Shown here piece after piece: positions 8,029 through 16,042 of a stretch of 32,666 bases of DNA. The notes beneath the pieces were generated by a model, which was given only the letters and a program-made list of their open reading frames with translations, did not search any database and was not told where the DNA came from. The stretch's first letter is position 1. Each line of letters starts with the position of its first letter. Origin of the DNA: Acidimicrobiia bacterium (lineage in GTDB: Bacteria > Actinomycetota > Acidimicrobiia > Acidimicrobiales > Bin134); NCBI GenBank assembly GCA_022821105.1, contig JAJEEH010000104.1, positions 1 to 32,666 on the forward strand, given 5' to 3'. Position numbers and translations under genes: made by a program.

Positions 8029-9631
8029 CGGCCATCAGGATGGGGGGGTTGTGAAGGTGGGTGACGGTGGGCTGGCGGCCCACGGTGTCGCTGGCAATCT
8101 CCAGGGCGTCTTGGAGGGTGGAGGCGGGGCGGAAGCCCATGCGCTGAACCGCCCGGGTGTCGCCGCCCACGATGATCACCTCGCCTAGGTGCTGAAGGGC
8201 GTGCGCCCCCCAGTACCACATGTAAAAGGGGTGGACGCCGTGGTAGGCGTACGACGTGCGGTACAGGTGGATGTACCACTCGTCGGTGGCGAACTGGCGC
8301 TCGTACTTCGCCTCGATCTCGACGGGATCGGTGGTGTCGGCCAGCACCTGCTCGAAGAAGTCGATGTAGCTGGGGTGGTGCACGGGGTGGAACTCCCAGC
8401 GGGTGGGGTGGCCCATGATCACCACGCCGCCCTCTCGCACCAGCGGGCGGCCCCGATAGAGGTTGAAGAAGTAGCCCAGCCCCAGGCACATAACCAGGAT
8501 CGGGTTCATCACCGAGTTCACGTTGTAGGGGCAGATGTAGGGCAGGCCCATGGTCAATATGTCGGTCTGGCCCTCCACGGGCACTAGGTGCTGGGCGTAC
8601 ACGTTCTCGGTGGTCACCTTGTGGACGGCCTCCACCTCGCCGGTCTGCACCGAGGTCAGCTCGTAGGGCGCCCGCCACGACTGGAAGATCTGGCGGGCCA
8701 TCTGGGGCGGGGCGTACTTCAGCCCGGTGGTCATGGCCACGAAGGCGGCCCGGTCTTTGGCCGTCCATTCCCACTCCCGCTTCTGGAGCATGGCCAGCGG
8801 GCCGTCCACCCCGAAAGTGTTGTTGTTGACCGTGGTCTCGATCTGGAAGATCTTCACCCCGGCGTCGCGCAGCACCTTGCCCATGCGCCAGTTGGAGGCG
8901 TGCAGCTCGGAGCGGTGCTGGTCCATGAACGACTTGGACTCCTGCATCGTCTTGACGTTGTGGTGGTGGCGCAGCCCTTGGTAGCCGGCCAGCCCGGTGG
9001 CGGTGCTCTTGTGGCCGCCGTCCATGGCCACCAGGTTGATGTTCACGGCCACCACCAGATCGCTCTCCGCGGCGCGCTTTGAGAACTGCACCTCCTCGCC
9101 GTGGGGGGTGGTGCCCAGCACCACCATGCCGTCGGGGTCCTCGGCGTCGTGGTTGTAGAGGCAGCCCGAAGGGGCGAATGCGTCGTAGGTGCGGTCGCCC
9201 AGGCAGTAGCGCAGCTCGTCCTCGGTCATTCGCCGATGCAGGGCCAGCGCGGCGATGATGTGAACGTCGTCCACCCCGGCCGCCGCGGCCATCTCCAGCA
9301 CCTGCTCGATCACCATCTGGCGGATGTCGGGGCGGCGCATGGGGGGCAGCGGCAGGGAGATGTCGTCGAAGGCGATGGTGAGCTTCATGCCCGGGCGCAG
9401 CTGGGCGGGCAGCGGATCTTGGTCGATGGGGTTGAGCAGCGCCCGGCGGATGGCGCCCTCGGGATCGGCCAGCCCCAGCAGCGGCTCGGCCGGGTAGATC
9501 ACCCGGCTGCGCCCCGCCGGCAGCTTCTCGGTGCGGAAGCCCTCGCCGTGGTGGAACAGGATCGGTGGGGTGGAGCGGTCTACCTCCAAGACCATGCCCG
9601 GTCGGGGGGTGGGCCGAACCCGGTCTTTCAT
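8018..9631 (-). CDS. LarA-like (DUF2088) protein, probable nickel-pincer-cofactor enzyme
   Basis: The 537-residue product belongs to the lactate racemase (LarA, DUF2088) superfamily, whose members use a nickel-pincer nucleotide to racemise or epimerise 2-hydroxy acids. Recognisable blocks are IIAALALHRRMTEDELRYCL (residues ~125-144, the LarA GTHR region with its catalytic His), HDAEDPDGMVVLGTTPHGEE (~161-180), and GGHKSTATGLAGYQGLRHHH (~205-224). In the last block K208 matches the LarA lysine that carries the cofactor, and H224 a nickel-ligand His. The second catalytic His of LarA (about ten residues before the Lys) appears absent; the sequence there is VNINLVAMDGG. The protein is ~110 residues longer than LarA. 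ATG 9631 overlaps the upstream stop as ATGA, and the stop overlaps the PlsC gene. It is therefore tightly coupled to lipid genes. Lactate racemization is unlikely; the real substrate is unknown. Confidence 0.78.
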   Translation of the reverse strand: MKDRVRPTPRPGMVLEVDRSTPPILFHHGEGFRTEKLPAGRSRVIYPAEPLLGLADPEGAIRRALLNPIDQDPLPAQLRPGMKLTIAFDDISLPLPPMRRPDIRQMVIEQVLEMAAAAGVDDVHIIAALALHRRMTEDELRYCLGDRTYDAFAPSGCLYNHDAEDPDGMVVLGTTPHGEEVQFSKRAAESDLVVAVNINLVAMDGGHKSTATGLAGYQGLRHHHNVKTMQESKSFMDQHRSELHASNWRMGKVLRDAGVKIFQIETTVNNNTFGVDGPLAMLQKREWEWTAKDRAAFVAMTTGLKYAPPQMARQIFQSWRAPYELTSVQTGEVEAVHKVTTENVYAQHLVPVEGQTDILTMGLPYICPYNVNSVMNPILVMCLGLGYFFNLYRGRPLVREGGVVIMGHPTRWEFHPVHHPSYIDFFEQVLADTTDPVEIEAKYERQFATDEWYIHLYRTSYAYHGVHPFYMWYWGAHALQHLGEVIIVGGDTRAVQRMGFRPASTLQDALEIASDTVGRQPTVTHLHNPPILMADVS

Positions 9632-11940
9632 GATGCCTTCCGGCTGCCGATGGGCAGCAGCTTGCGGGGGCCGCCGGGGGCCTTGTCGAAGTACTCGATG
9701 AGCCAGCCCCGCTTGCGGGCCAGCATGGCCAGCTTGGGCTCGGGGTTCACCGCCACCGGGTAGCCCACCGCCTCCAGCAGGGCTAAGTCGCTGGCCGAGT
9801 CGGCGTAGGCCACCGACTCCGACATCAGCAGCCCCTCGGCGTTGGCGAAGTCCCGCAGCACCTCGGCCCGCGACTCGCTGGTGGGCGGCACTTCGGCCAG
9901 CTGCCCGGTGTAGGCGCCATTGGCATGGGCCAGCTCCGCGCACACGATGTGGTCGAACAGCGGGCGCAACGGCTCCACAATGAAGTCCAGCGCGCCGGTG
10001 ATGAGCACGGTGGTGTGCCCCGCGGCGCGGTGCTGGCGCACCCGGCGGATAGCCGCAGGATACGACTGGGTCAGAATCAAATCGCTGAACATCTCGCCGG
10101 AGTCCTCGGCCATCTGCTCAATCGGCGCTCCCTGGTACCGGCGGTAGAAGTGGCGGAGGAAGTCGCTGCGGTCCCGGTGGTCCAGGGCCAGAAGCGACGG
10201 GGCCTCCAGCAAGATCTTGGCCACCAGTCGGGCCCGCTCGTCCAGCGGCAGCCGCCGGGTGGCCAGCCAGCCGTAGGCCATGACCACGTTGGCGGCGATG
10301 ACGGTGTTCTCTAAGTCGAAGGCCGCCATGTGCCGGTCGGGGGAGAGGATCTGGGTTCGTTGGCGGTCTTTGCGCGAGGAGCCCGACCGTCCCGAAGGGG
10401 CGGTCTTGACCCGGCCCTGGGCCACCACGGTGGGCAAGTGGATGTCGACCACGTAGTGGGGCCAGTCGATGATCCGGGGGTCGAAGCAGTACAGCTCCTT
10501 GTCTTCGTCGTCCAGACTGTCCCACAGCTCCAACAGCCGGTTCACTCCGAACAAGGCCTCGCACTCGGTGTAGGCCCCGTAGAGCTCCACGTAGCCCAGC
10601 GCCCGCTCCACCTGATCGCGGCGCTCGTCGAGGTCGGCGGTGATCTCGGCCTGGCGGCCCCGGATGGGCAGCCGCCCCAGCACCCGCTCACCGGCGTTCA
10701 GCCCGGTCCGCAGCCGTTTGAGCTGGCGGACCACCCGGCCCCGGCCCGGATAGGTCCAGTTGGGGGGCGGGATGGGCTGGTCGCGGTCGTCGTAGATGGG
10801 GTTCTCGCTGAACCAGCCGTGGGCTAGGTCCACCAGTTGGTTGAGCCGGAACGGATTGACTGCGCCCGATGCCACCTGGATGACCGGCTGGTCGGGGTCG
10901 TGGCCCCGGGCGGCCACCGCGCAGATGGCGGCGGCCACTAGGTCCACCGGGATCACATCCAGAACCCCCTGGGGGATTCCGGGTAAGTCGGTGAGGAGTC
11001 CCCGGCCGTAGCCGATGATGATGGGCTCGGCCATGCGGAAGCCCCGGATCCACCCCGGGAATGGCTCGGAATAGGCCGACTCGATGATCGACGGCCGCAC
11101 GGTGGAGACCTTCAGGTCGCCCTTGATCTCGGCTACCGCGGTCTCGGCCAGCGCCTTGGTGAAGGCGTAGGCATCGGGGAATCCCAGCGAAGCGGCCCGC
11201 GACCGGCCCGCTTCCACCATCTGGTCGTGGACCCAGCGGCTGCGAAGCTGCTCGGTTTTGGCCGCCAGCGCCGGGGTGCCGGCCGCGCCCAGCTCATGGC
11301 GGGCCCGGCTGCGGAACTCCTCCAGTCGGGCGGGGTCGCGGCTCTCGGTCTCGGTGGTGATGCGCCGGCGGCGACTGGCGTCAGCCTCGTCCTGCCATGA
11401 CACCGGCACGTACATGGGGCCGTCGGCCAGGGGTTCCTCGGGGGCGTTCCCCCGGCGGCTGCCGGCCACGTAGCAGGTGGACACCGCGATGAAGTGGGGG
11501 GACGCTCCCATCTCGTTGAGCATGTTCACCAGCCGAACCGGCCCCATGAGGTTGACTTCCACCGCGGTGTCCAGCGGATTGTCGAAGGCCACCGCGGCAG
11601 CCGAGTGGATGACGATGTCGCAGCCGGCGATCAGCTCCCGGCCGGCGTCATCCAGCCCCAGGCCGTCGACGCCCACGTCGCCGGCCACGCCGGTGATTTG
11701 ATCCTGGCACAGCCGCTCAAACTCGTCGGTGCCCATGTCGTCGCGCAGCCGGTCGAAGACGTCGTTGCGGATTATCTCCCGCCGAATGCGCTGCTCGGCC
11801 CCTCGGCGGCCGGGACGCACCAGCAGCACCAACTCCACCTCGGGGACGCAGCGCAACAGCCGCTCCACGAGAGCGGTGCCCAGGAAACCGGTCGTGCCGG
11901 TGATCGCCAGCCGCTTGCCGGCCAGCGCATCAGAGATCAC
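9628..11940 (-). CDS. Fatty acyl-CoA reductase / HAD-IB domain fusion
   Basis: A 770-residue two-part protein. Residues ~8-500 are a fatty acyl-CoA reductase of the extended SDR type. They include the NAD(P)H loop TGTTGFLGTALVERLL (14-29), VSTCYVAG (153-160), the YAFTK active-site pair (Y258, K262) and VRPSIIES (281-288), then a C-terminal sterile-like region. Such enzymes reduce acyl-CoA to aldehyde or alcohol. Residues ~538-750 are a HAD phosphatase of the SerB-like IB class, with motif I FDLENT (541-546), motif II VLITGA (645-650), and motif IV ADSASD (713-718). In motif I the second acidic residue is Glu (E544) instead of Asp, and the motif III Lys appears to be Arg (R691), so phosphatase activity may be altered. 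The gene is first in the operon with the LarA-like and PlsC genes, joined by an ATGA overlap. It may supply fatty alcohols for ether, wax or other lipids (inference). Confidence 0.85.
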   Translation of the reverse strand: MISDALAGKRLAITGTTGFLGTALVERLLRCVPEVELVLLVRPGRRGAEQRIRREIIRNDVFDRLRDDMGTDEFERLCQDQITGVAGDVGVDGLGLDDAGRELIAGCDIVIHSAAAVAFDNPLDTAVEVNLMGPVRLVNMLNEMGASPHFIAVSTCYVAGSRRGNAPEEPLADGPMYVPVSWQDEADASRRRRITTETESRDPARLEEFRSRARHELGAAGTPALAAKTEQLRSRWVHDQMVEAGRSRAASLGFPDAYAFTKALAETAVAEIKGDLKVSTVRPSIIESAYSEPFPGWIRGFRMAEPIIIGYGRGLLTDLPGIPQGVLDVIPVDLVAAAICAVAARGHDPDQPVIQVASGAVNPFRLNQLVDLAHGWFSENPIYDDRDQPIPPPNWTYPGRGRVVRQLKRLRTGLNAGERVLGRLPIRGRQAEITADLDERRDQVERALGYVELYGAYTECEALFGVNRLLELWDSLDDEDKELYCFDPRIIDWPHYVVDIHLPTVVAQGRVKTAPSGRSGSSRKDRQRTQILSPDRHMAAFDLENTVIAANVVMAYGWLATRRLPLDERARLVAKILLEAPSLLALDHRDRSDFLRHFYRRYQGAPIEQMAEDSGEMFSDLILTQSYPAAIRRVRQHRAAGHTTVLITGALDFIVEPLRPLFDHIVCAELAHANGAYTGQLAEVPPTSESRAEVLRDFANAEGLLMSESVAYADSASDLALLEAVGYPVAVNPEPKLAMLARKRGWLIEYFDKAPGGPRKLLPIGSRKAS

Positions 11941-11987
11941 CGCAGTGTTTTACCAAACCCAGGGACTTTTCCCCAGCCCACTTGCTC

Positions 11988-12049
11988 TCTCAGCGGTCGA
12001 TTGTCGCCGTGTTGGACCCTCATCTCAGCGGTCGGTGCGACGGTGTTGG
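11988..12049. repeat. Imperfect direct repeat at the 3' end of ddl
   Basis: TCTCAGCGGTCG occurs at 11988-11999 and 12023-12034 (35-bp offset), and each copy is followed by GTGTTGG (12009-12015 and 12043-12049). The right copy contains the ddl stop codon and last codons; the left copy lies in the 84-bp gap between ddl and the acyl-CoA reductase gene. The middle of the unit has diverged and differs by one base in length. Offset, position and end sequence resemble the repeat at the PlsC gene end. Confidence 0.75.
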
Positions 12050-13065
12050 CGGCGGCGTTCGTAGCGCTCTACGGCCAGGTCGACCAGAGTCTCGATGAGC
12101 TGGGGATAGGGCAGGCCGCTGGCCTCCCACAGCTTGGGGTACATGCTGATGGGGGTGAAGCCGGGAATGGTGTTGATCTCGCTGAGCAGCATTCCCCGGC
12201 CGTCGGATTCGTAGAGGAAGTCCACCCGGGCCATGCCCTCGCACCGCAGGGCGCGGTAGGCGGCGATCGCCAGGCGCTGGGCCTCTTGGGCAGCAGTTTC
12301 CGAAATCTGGGCGGGAACCAGCAGCTTGGCGCCGTCGGTTAGGTACTTGTCGGCGTAGTCGTAGAACTCGGCGCCGGGCACGATCTCGCCGGGGACCGAT
12401 GCCTCGGGATCGCGGTTTCCCAGAACCGATACTTCGATCTCCTGGCCAGTGACGGCCTCCTCGATGATCAGCGTCTGGTCGTATTGGGCGGCGGCCTCAA
12501 GCGCTTTGACCGTCTCGAATTCGGTGGTGGCCCGGCTCACCCCTACCGATGAGCCCATGTTGGCCGGCTTCACGAAGAGCGGCAGCCCCAACTCTGCAAT
12601 GGCCTGTTGGGCCACTACTTCGGGTTGGTCGTCAGCCGATGCCGTCCGGAAATGGCATTGGGCAAGCCCGTGCCGGGCGCACACCAGCTTGGCCATGGCC
12701 TTATCCATGCACACCGCAGAAGCCAGCACTCCCGATCCCACGTAGGGCACGTCGGCCACCTCCAGCAGTCCTTGAATGGTGCCGTCCTCGCCCATGGGGC
12801 CGTGCACCAGGGGGAACACCACCGTGTTGGGCTCGGCGAAGATCTCGGCTGGGGCCACGGCGAGTCCGTCGGCATCCAATTGGTCGGGAAGGGGTTCGGA
12901 AAGCTCAGCCAGCCGCCATTGCCCGTCCCGGGTAATGGCCAGAGCCACCACTTCGAAGCGGTCTATGTCGGCCGCGGCGGCCACATGGCGAGCCGAAACG
13001 CACGACACGTCGTGCTCGGCCGACCGTCCGCCAAAAAGCAGCACCAAGCGGGTGCGGTTTCCCAC
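12025..13065 (-). CDS. ddl: D-alanine--D-alanine ligase
   Basis: Ddl joins two D-alanines with ATP, producing the dipeptide MurF adds to UDP-MurNAc-tripeptide. The 346-residue protein has the ATP-grasp order: N-terminal LVLLFGGRSAEHDVSCVSA (7-25), FPLVHGPMGEDGTIQGLLE, KPANMGSSVGVSRA (ATP/phosphate loop), EEAVTGQEIEVSVLG, and the C-terminal metal-binding INTIPGFTPISMYPKLWEA. I chose GTG at 13065 because homology begins six residues later; the frame upstream of it is the antisense of murF. The gene is divergent from murF with only 48 bp between the starts, so both promoters must share that gap. The Arg-rich tail (RRRQHRRTDR) is unlike typical Ddl and is repeated as DNA just downstream. Identification is firm. 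Confidence 0.94.
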   Translation of the reverse strand: MGNRTRLVLLFGGRSAEHDVSCVSARHVAAAADIDRFEVVALAITRDGQWRLAELSEPLPDQLDADGLAVAPAEIFAEPNTVVFPLVHGPMGEDGTIQGLLEVADVPYVGSGVLASAVCMDKAMAKLVCARHGLAQCHFRTASADDQPEVVAQQAIAELGLPLFVKPANMGSSVGVSRATTEFETVKALEAAAQYDQTLIIEEAVTGQEIEVSVLGNRDPEASVPGEIVPGAEFYDYADKYLTDGAKLLVPAQISETAAQEAQRLAIAAYRALRCEGMARVDFLYESDGRGMLLSEINTIPGFTPISMYPKLWEASGLPYPQLIETLVDLAVERYERRRQHRRTDR

Positions 13066-13113
13066 AAGCCGACGGTACCCCACCGATTGCCCCGACAGTG
13101 GGAGGCTAAGCGT

Positions 13114-14418
13114 GTGCGAATGTCGGCATCGGAGGTGGCCCAGGCGGTGGGGGGCCGGCTGGTAGGTCCCGATGTCGAACTGTTCGGTGCTTCTATCGAC
13201 TCGAGGACCGTGGCTCCAGGCGAATTGTTCGTGCCGGTGGTGGCCGAGCGGGACGGCCACGACTTCATCGACGACGCCTTGGCCGCGGGGGCAGCGGCCT
13301 ATCTGACCTCTGTGGCCACCCAGGGAGCCACCGCGGTGGTGGTGGACGACACTGCCGCCGCCCTGGCCCAGTTGGGCCGCCACGCCCGCAGCCGGTTCAA
13401 CGGCCCGGTGGTGGGAATCACAGGGTCGGTGGGCAAGACCTCGGTGAAGGACATGGTCGCAGCGGCCATCGGGGTGGACCGACCCACCCACGCCAGCCCG
13501 ATGTCGTTCAACAACGAACTGGGCGTGCCGCTCACCCTGGTGAATCGGCCGGAGGGCGCCGAGGCGGTGGTGGTGGAGATGGGGGCTCGGGGCATGGGCC
13601 ATATCGCCTGGCTCTGCTCAATGGCCGCGCCCACCGTCGGAGTGGTGACGTCTGTCGGGGCGGCCCACACCGAGTTGTTCGGCACCGTGGAGGCGGTGGC
13701 CGAGGCCAAGGGCGAGTTGGTGGAGTCGCTAGACAGCTCCGGCGTTGCCGTGCTCAACGCCGATCAGCCCTTGGTGGCGGCCATGGCCGAGCGGACCGAG
13801 GCTGCGGTGCTGACCTTTGGCCGCGTCATGGGGGAGGTTCATGCCTCGAGGGTGAGCCTGGACGGCAGGCTGCGTCCCCGATTCCGGCTAGAGACACCCG
13901 ATGGGCAGGCCGATGTGGCCTTGTCGGTGTGCGGCGAGCACATGGTGGACAACGCGCTGGCGGCCGCCGCGGCTGCATTGGCCGTAGGAGTGGGTTTGGA
14001 AGACATCGCCGCCGGATTGGGCTCGGCTCAACTGTCGCCGTGGCGCATGGAGGTGGCCGAGCTGGCCTCGGGGGCGGTGCTCATCAACGACTCCTACAAC
14101 GCCAACCCCATGTCAATGGCCGCCGCGCTGCGCTCACTGGCCGCCGTGGACCGACCCCGCCGAGTGGCGGTGCTGGGGGTCATAGCCGAATTGGGAGACC
14201 GGACCGCAGCCGAACACGCCGCCATCGGCGCCTTGGCCCAAGAGTTGGGCATCGAGGTCATCCCCGTAGCCACTGCCGACTACGGACTGGCCCCGGTGGA
14301 TGATGCCGCCGCCGCGGTAGCAGCTCTTGGTCCACTCGAAGGCGACACCGCCGTCCTGGTCAAGGCCAGCCGCGCCGCTGGCCTAGAAGCGGTGGCCGTT
14401 GCGCTGGTCGAAGGCTGA
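13114..14418 (+). CDS. murF: UDP-N-acetylmuramoyl-tripeptide--D-alanyl-D-alanine ligase
   Basis: MurF uses ATP to add D-Ala-D-Ala to UDP-MurNAc-tripeptide, the last cytoplasmic amino-acid addition to peptidoglycan precursor. The ~434-residue product shows the N-terminal UDP-binding domain (VGGRLVGPDVE, ASIDSRTVAPGELFVP), the P-loop GITGSVGKTS (101-110), the NNELGVPLTLV and VVVEMGARGMGHIAWL central-domain motifs, and INDSYNANPMSMAAAL in the C-terminal Mur ligase domain. The GTG at 13114 is preceded by GGAGG (13101-13105) with 8-nt spacing. ATG 13120 is the alternative but has a longer, poorer spacing. It is divergent from ddl. The gene is not followed by mraY/murD, so it lies outside the usual dcw cluster in this window. 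Confidence 0.93.
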   Translation: MRMSASEVAQAVGGRLVGPDVELFGASIDSRTVAPGELFVPVVAERDGHDFIDDALAAGAAAYLTSVATQGATAVVVDDTAAALAQLGRHARSRFNGPVVGITGSVGKTSVKDMVAAAIGVDRPTHASPMSFNNELGVPLTLVNRPEGAEAVVVEMGARGMGHIAWLCSMAAPTVGVVTSVGAAHTELFGTVEAVAEAKGELVESLDSSGVAVLNADQPLVAAMAERTEAAVLTFGRVMGEVHASRVSLDGRLRPRFRLETPDGQADVALSVCGEHMVDNALAAAAAALAVGVGLEDIAAGLGSAQLSPWRMEVAELASGAVLINDSYNANPMSMAAALRSLAAVDRPRRVAVLGVIAELGDRTAAEHAAIGALAQELGIEVIPVATADYGLAPVDDAAAAVAALGPLEGDTAVLVKASRAAGLEAVAVALVEG

Positions 14419-14487
14419 GGCTGGCCGCGGCTCACAGCGGCATTGGCTGGATGTACTGTCGGGGTTTGGTCGACGGAGGAGACGAAG

Positions 14488-15876
14488 ATGGACTTTCGTG
14501 AGCGGTCGGTGCAGGAGTGGGCCGCGGCGGTGCAGAGCAGGGAGGTGTCGGCCCGGGAGATGGTTGAGGCTTCCTTGGCGGCGATTGATGCCCAGCAGGA
14601 GCTGAACGCCTTCGTGGCCATGAACCCCGAGCGGTCGTTGGCCGAGGCCGACGAGATAGACGCCCGACTGGCCTCCGGCGACGAGGTCGGGCCGCTGGCC
14701 GGCATTCCGTTCGGGGTCAAAGACTTGGAGGACGCCGCCGGGTATGTGACCTCGCAGGGCTCGTTTCTGCACGCCGGTGACCCGCCGGCGGAGGCCGACA
14801 GCGTTCTGGTGGAGCGGCTGCGGGCCGCGGGCTGCGTGGTGATGGGCAAGACCAACACGCCGGAATTCGGCTGGACCGGCGACACCTACAACCCGGTGTT
14901 CGGGGCCACCGGCAACCCGTGGAACCCGAAGCGCTCGCCGGGCGGGTCGTCGGGGGGCACTGCGGCCGCACTCATGGCCGGTCTGGTGCCGTTGTGTACC
15001 GGTTCCGACGGGGGCGGCTCCATCCGCATTCCCGCTGCGGCCTGCGGATTCAGCGGCTTCAAGGCCAGCCTGGGCCGGGTGCCGGTGGAGGGGACCTACC
15101 GGCTGTGGCCCCTCTCGGTCCACGGGCCGATGGCGCTGCGGGTGGCCGACATCGCCTTCGTGCAAGACCTGGTAATGGGGCCGTCACCCCGTGATCTCGA
15201 CTCGCTGCCCCGTCCCGCCCGGTCATGGCGCCAGGCGCTGGACGAGGGCTGGCAGCCCCAGCGGGTGGTGTGGTGCCCGGCGCCCGACGGCAAGCCGTCC
15301 GACGCCGAAGTGGTGGCGGTGTGCGAGGCCGCAGTGGCTCAGATGGAAGCGGCCGGCGTGGCCGTGGAGGTGCGGGAAGAGGGCCTGTTCAACGATCCGA
15401 TCTGGGAGTACGTGCTGTTGTCGGCCAACGCGGTGTCAGGCGAGCTGGGCGAGCTGACCGACGAGCAGATGGAGCAGATCACCCCCGGACTGCGCTACTA
15501 CTTCGGGTTGTCCACCAGTCCCCAAGTGGCTGATTTCAACCGGGCGCTCGACATCTTCTACGAGATGTCCGAAACGCTCAACGGTGTGCTGGCCGAAGCC
15601 GACTTGCTGCTCACCCCCACTGTGGCCGGCCATTTTCCCGAGTGCGGGGGCCAGGGGCTGGTCAACGGCGAGCTCGTCGACAACTGGATCCGCCACACCT
15701 ACCCGTACAACCTGACCCGGCTGCCCGCGGGCAGTGTGCGGGCCGGTTTCGCCGCGGACGGCATGCCGGTGGGGCTCCAACTAGTGGGTCCGCAGCTCAG
15801 CGATGTGAGGGTGCTCCAAGCCATGGCCTACTGCGAAGAGGTGTTCGCGCCGACAATGTGGCCCTTGGCAGCTTGA
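14488..15876 (+). CDS. Amidase (amidase-signature family)
   Basis: A 462-residue amidase-signature hydrolase that cleaves a carboxamide using a Ser-cisSer-Lys triad. The catalytic Lys is K78 in IPFGVKDL. The Ser-rich loop is SPGGSSGGTAAALMAGLVPL (150-169), and the nucleophile is S178 in GSDGGGSIR. ATG 14488 has a strong Shine-Dalgarno GGAGGAG just upstream. It resembles GatA (glutamyl-tRNA amidotransferase A), but there is no gatB or gatC beside it. The C-terminal half (LGRVPVEGTY, LLTPTVAGHFPE) looks like a stand-alone amidase that acts on small or aryl/acyl amides. It lies 69 bp after murF and before a tRNA gene, with a hairpin downstream. The real substrate cannot be inferred. Confidence 0.88.
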   Translation: MDFRERSVQEWAAAVQSREVSAREMVEASLAAIDAQQELNAFVAMNPERSLAEADEIDARLASGDEVGPLAGIPFGVKDLEDAAGYVTSQGSFLHAGDPPAEADSVLVERLRAAGCVVMGKTNTPEFGWTGDTYNPVFGATGNPWNPKRSPGGSSGGTAAALMAGLVPLCTGSDGGGSIRIPAAACGFSGFKASLGRVPVEGTYRLWPLSVHGPMALRVADIAFVQDLVMGPSPRDLDSLPRPARSWRQALDEGWQPQRVVWCPAPDGKPSDAEVVAVCEAAVAQMEAAGVAVEVREEGLFNDPIWEYVLLSANAVSGELGELTDEQMEQITPGLRYYFGLSTSPQVADFNRALDIFYEMSETLNGVLAEADLLLTPTVAGHFPECGGQGLVNGELVDNWIRHTYPYNLTRLPAGSVRAGFAADGMPVGLQLVGPQLSDVRVLQAMAYCEEVFAPTMWPLAA

Positions 15877-15882
15877 GGGCCA

Positions 15883-15907
15883 GCGGAGCCCTATCTCTTC
15901 GCTCCGC
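15883..15907 (+). terminator. Hairpin downstream of the amidase gene
   Basis: A perfect 7-bp inverted repeat, GCGGAGC at 15883-15889 and GCTCCGC at 15901-15907, encloses an 11-nt pyrimidine-rich loop. It begins six bases after the amidase stop and precedes the tRNA gene. There is no T-tract, so it may be a weak or U-less terminator. Confidence 0.4.
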
Positions 15908-15939
15908 CAATGTGGCCTGAGCTATCCTGAACGACCCCC

Positions 15940-16013
15940 GGACCGTTAGCTCAGATGGCCAGAGCGCTCGCCTCACACGCGAGAGGTCACTGGTTCAAGT
16001 CCAGTACGGTCCA
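15940..16013 (+). tRNA. tRNA-Val (anticodon CAC)
   Basis: A 74-nt cloverleaf. The acceptor stem GGACCGT pairs with ACGGTCC, and the discriminator is A16013. The D arm begins GCTCAGATGG. The anticodon stem CTCGC/GCGAG encloses the loop CTCACAC with anticodon CAC (reads GUG, Val). The T arm is ACTGG-TTCAAGT-CCAGT. The 3' CCA is not encoded (ACCG follows the stem). A TATCCT hexamer 12 bp upstream (15923-15928) could be its -10 box. Confidence 0.95.
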
Positions 16014-16042
16014 CCGCTGAGTCTCGTTTCGTACAGGTTGGG

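Noticed and set aside
9632-9943. 104-residue N-terminal extension of the LarA-like protein
   Set aside because: It is an alternate frame of the overlapping acyl-CoA reductase/HAD gene; the ATGA overlap at 9628-9631 gives a better start.
14488-15876. Amidase as GatA of the tRNA amidotransferase
   Set aside because: No gatB or gatC beside it, and GlnRS is present; a general amidase is the safer call.
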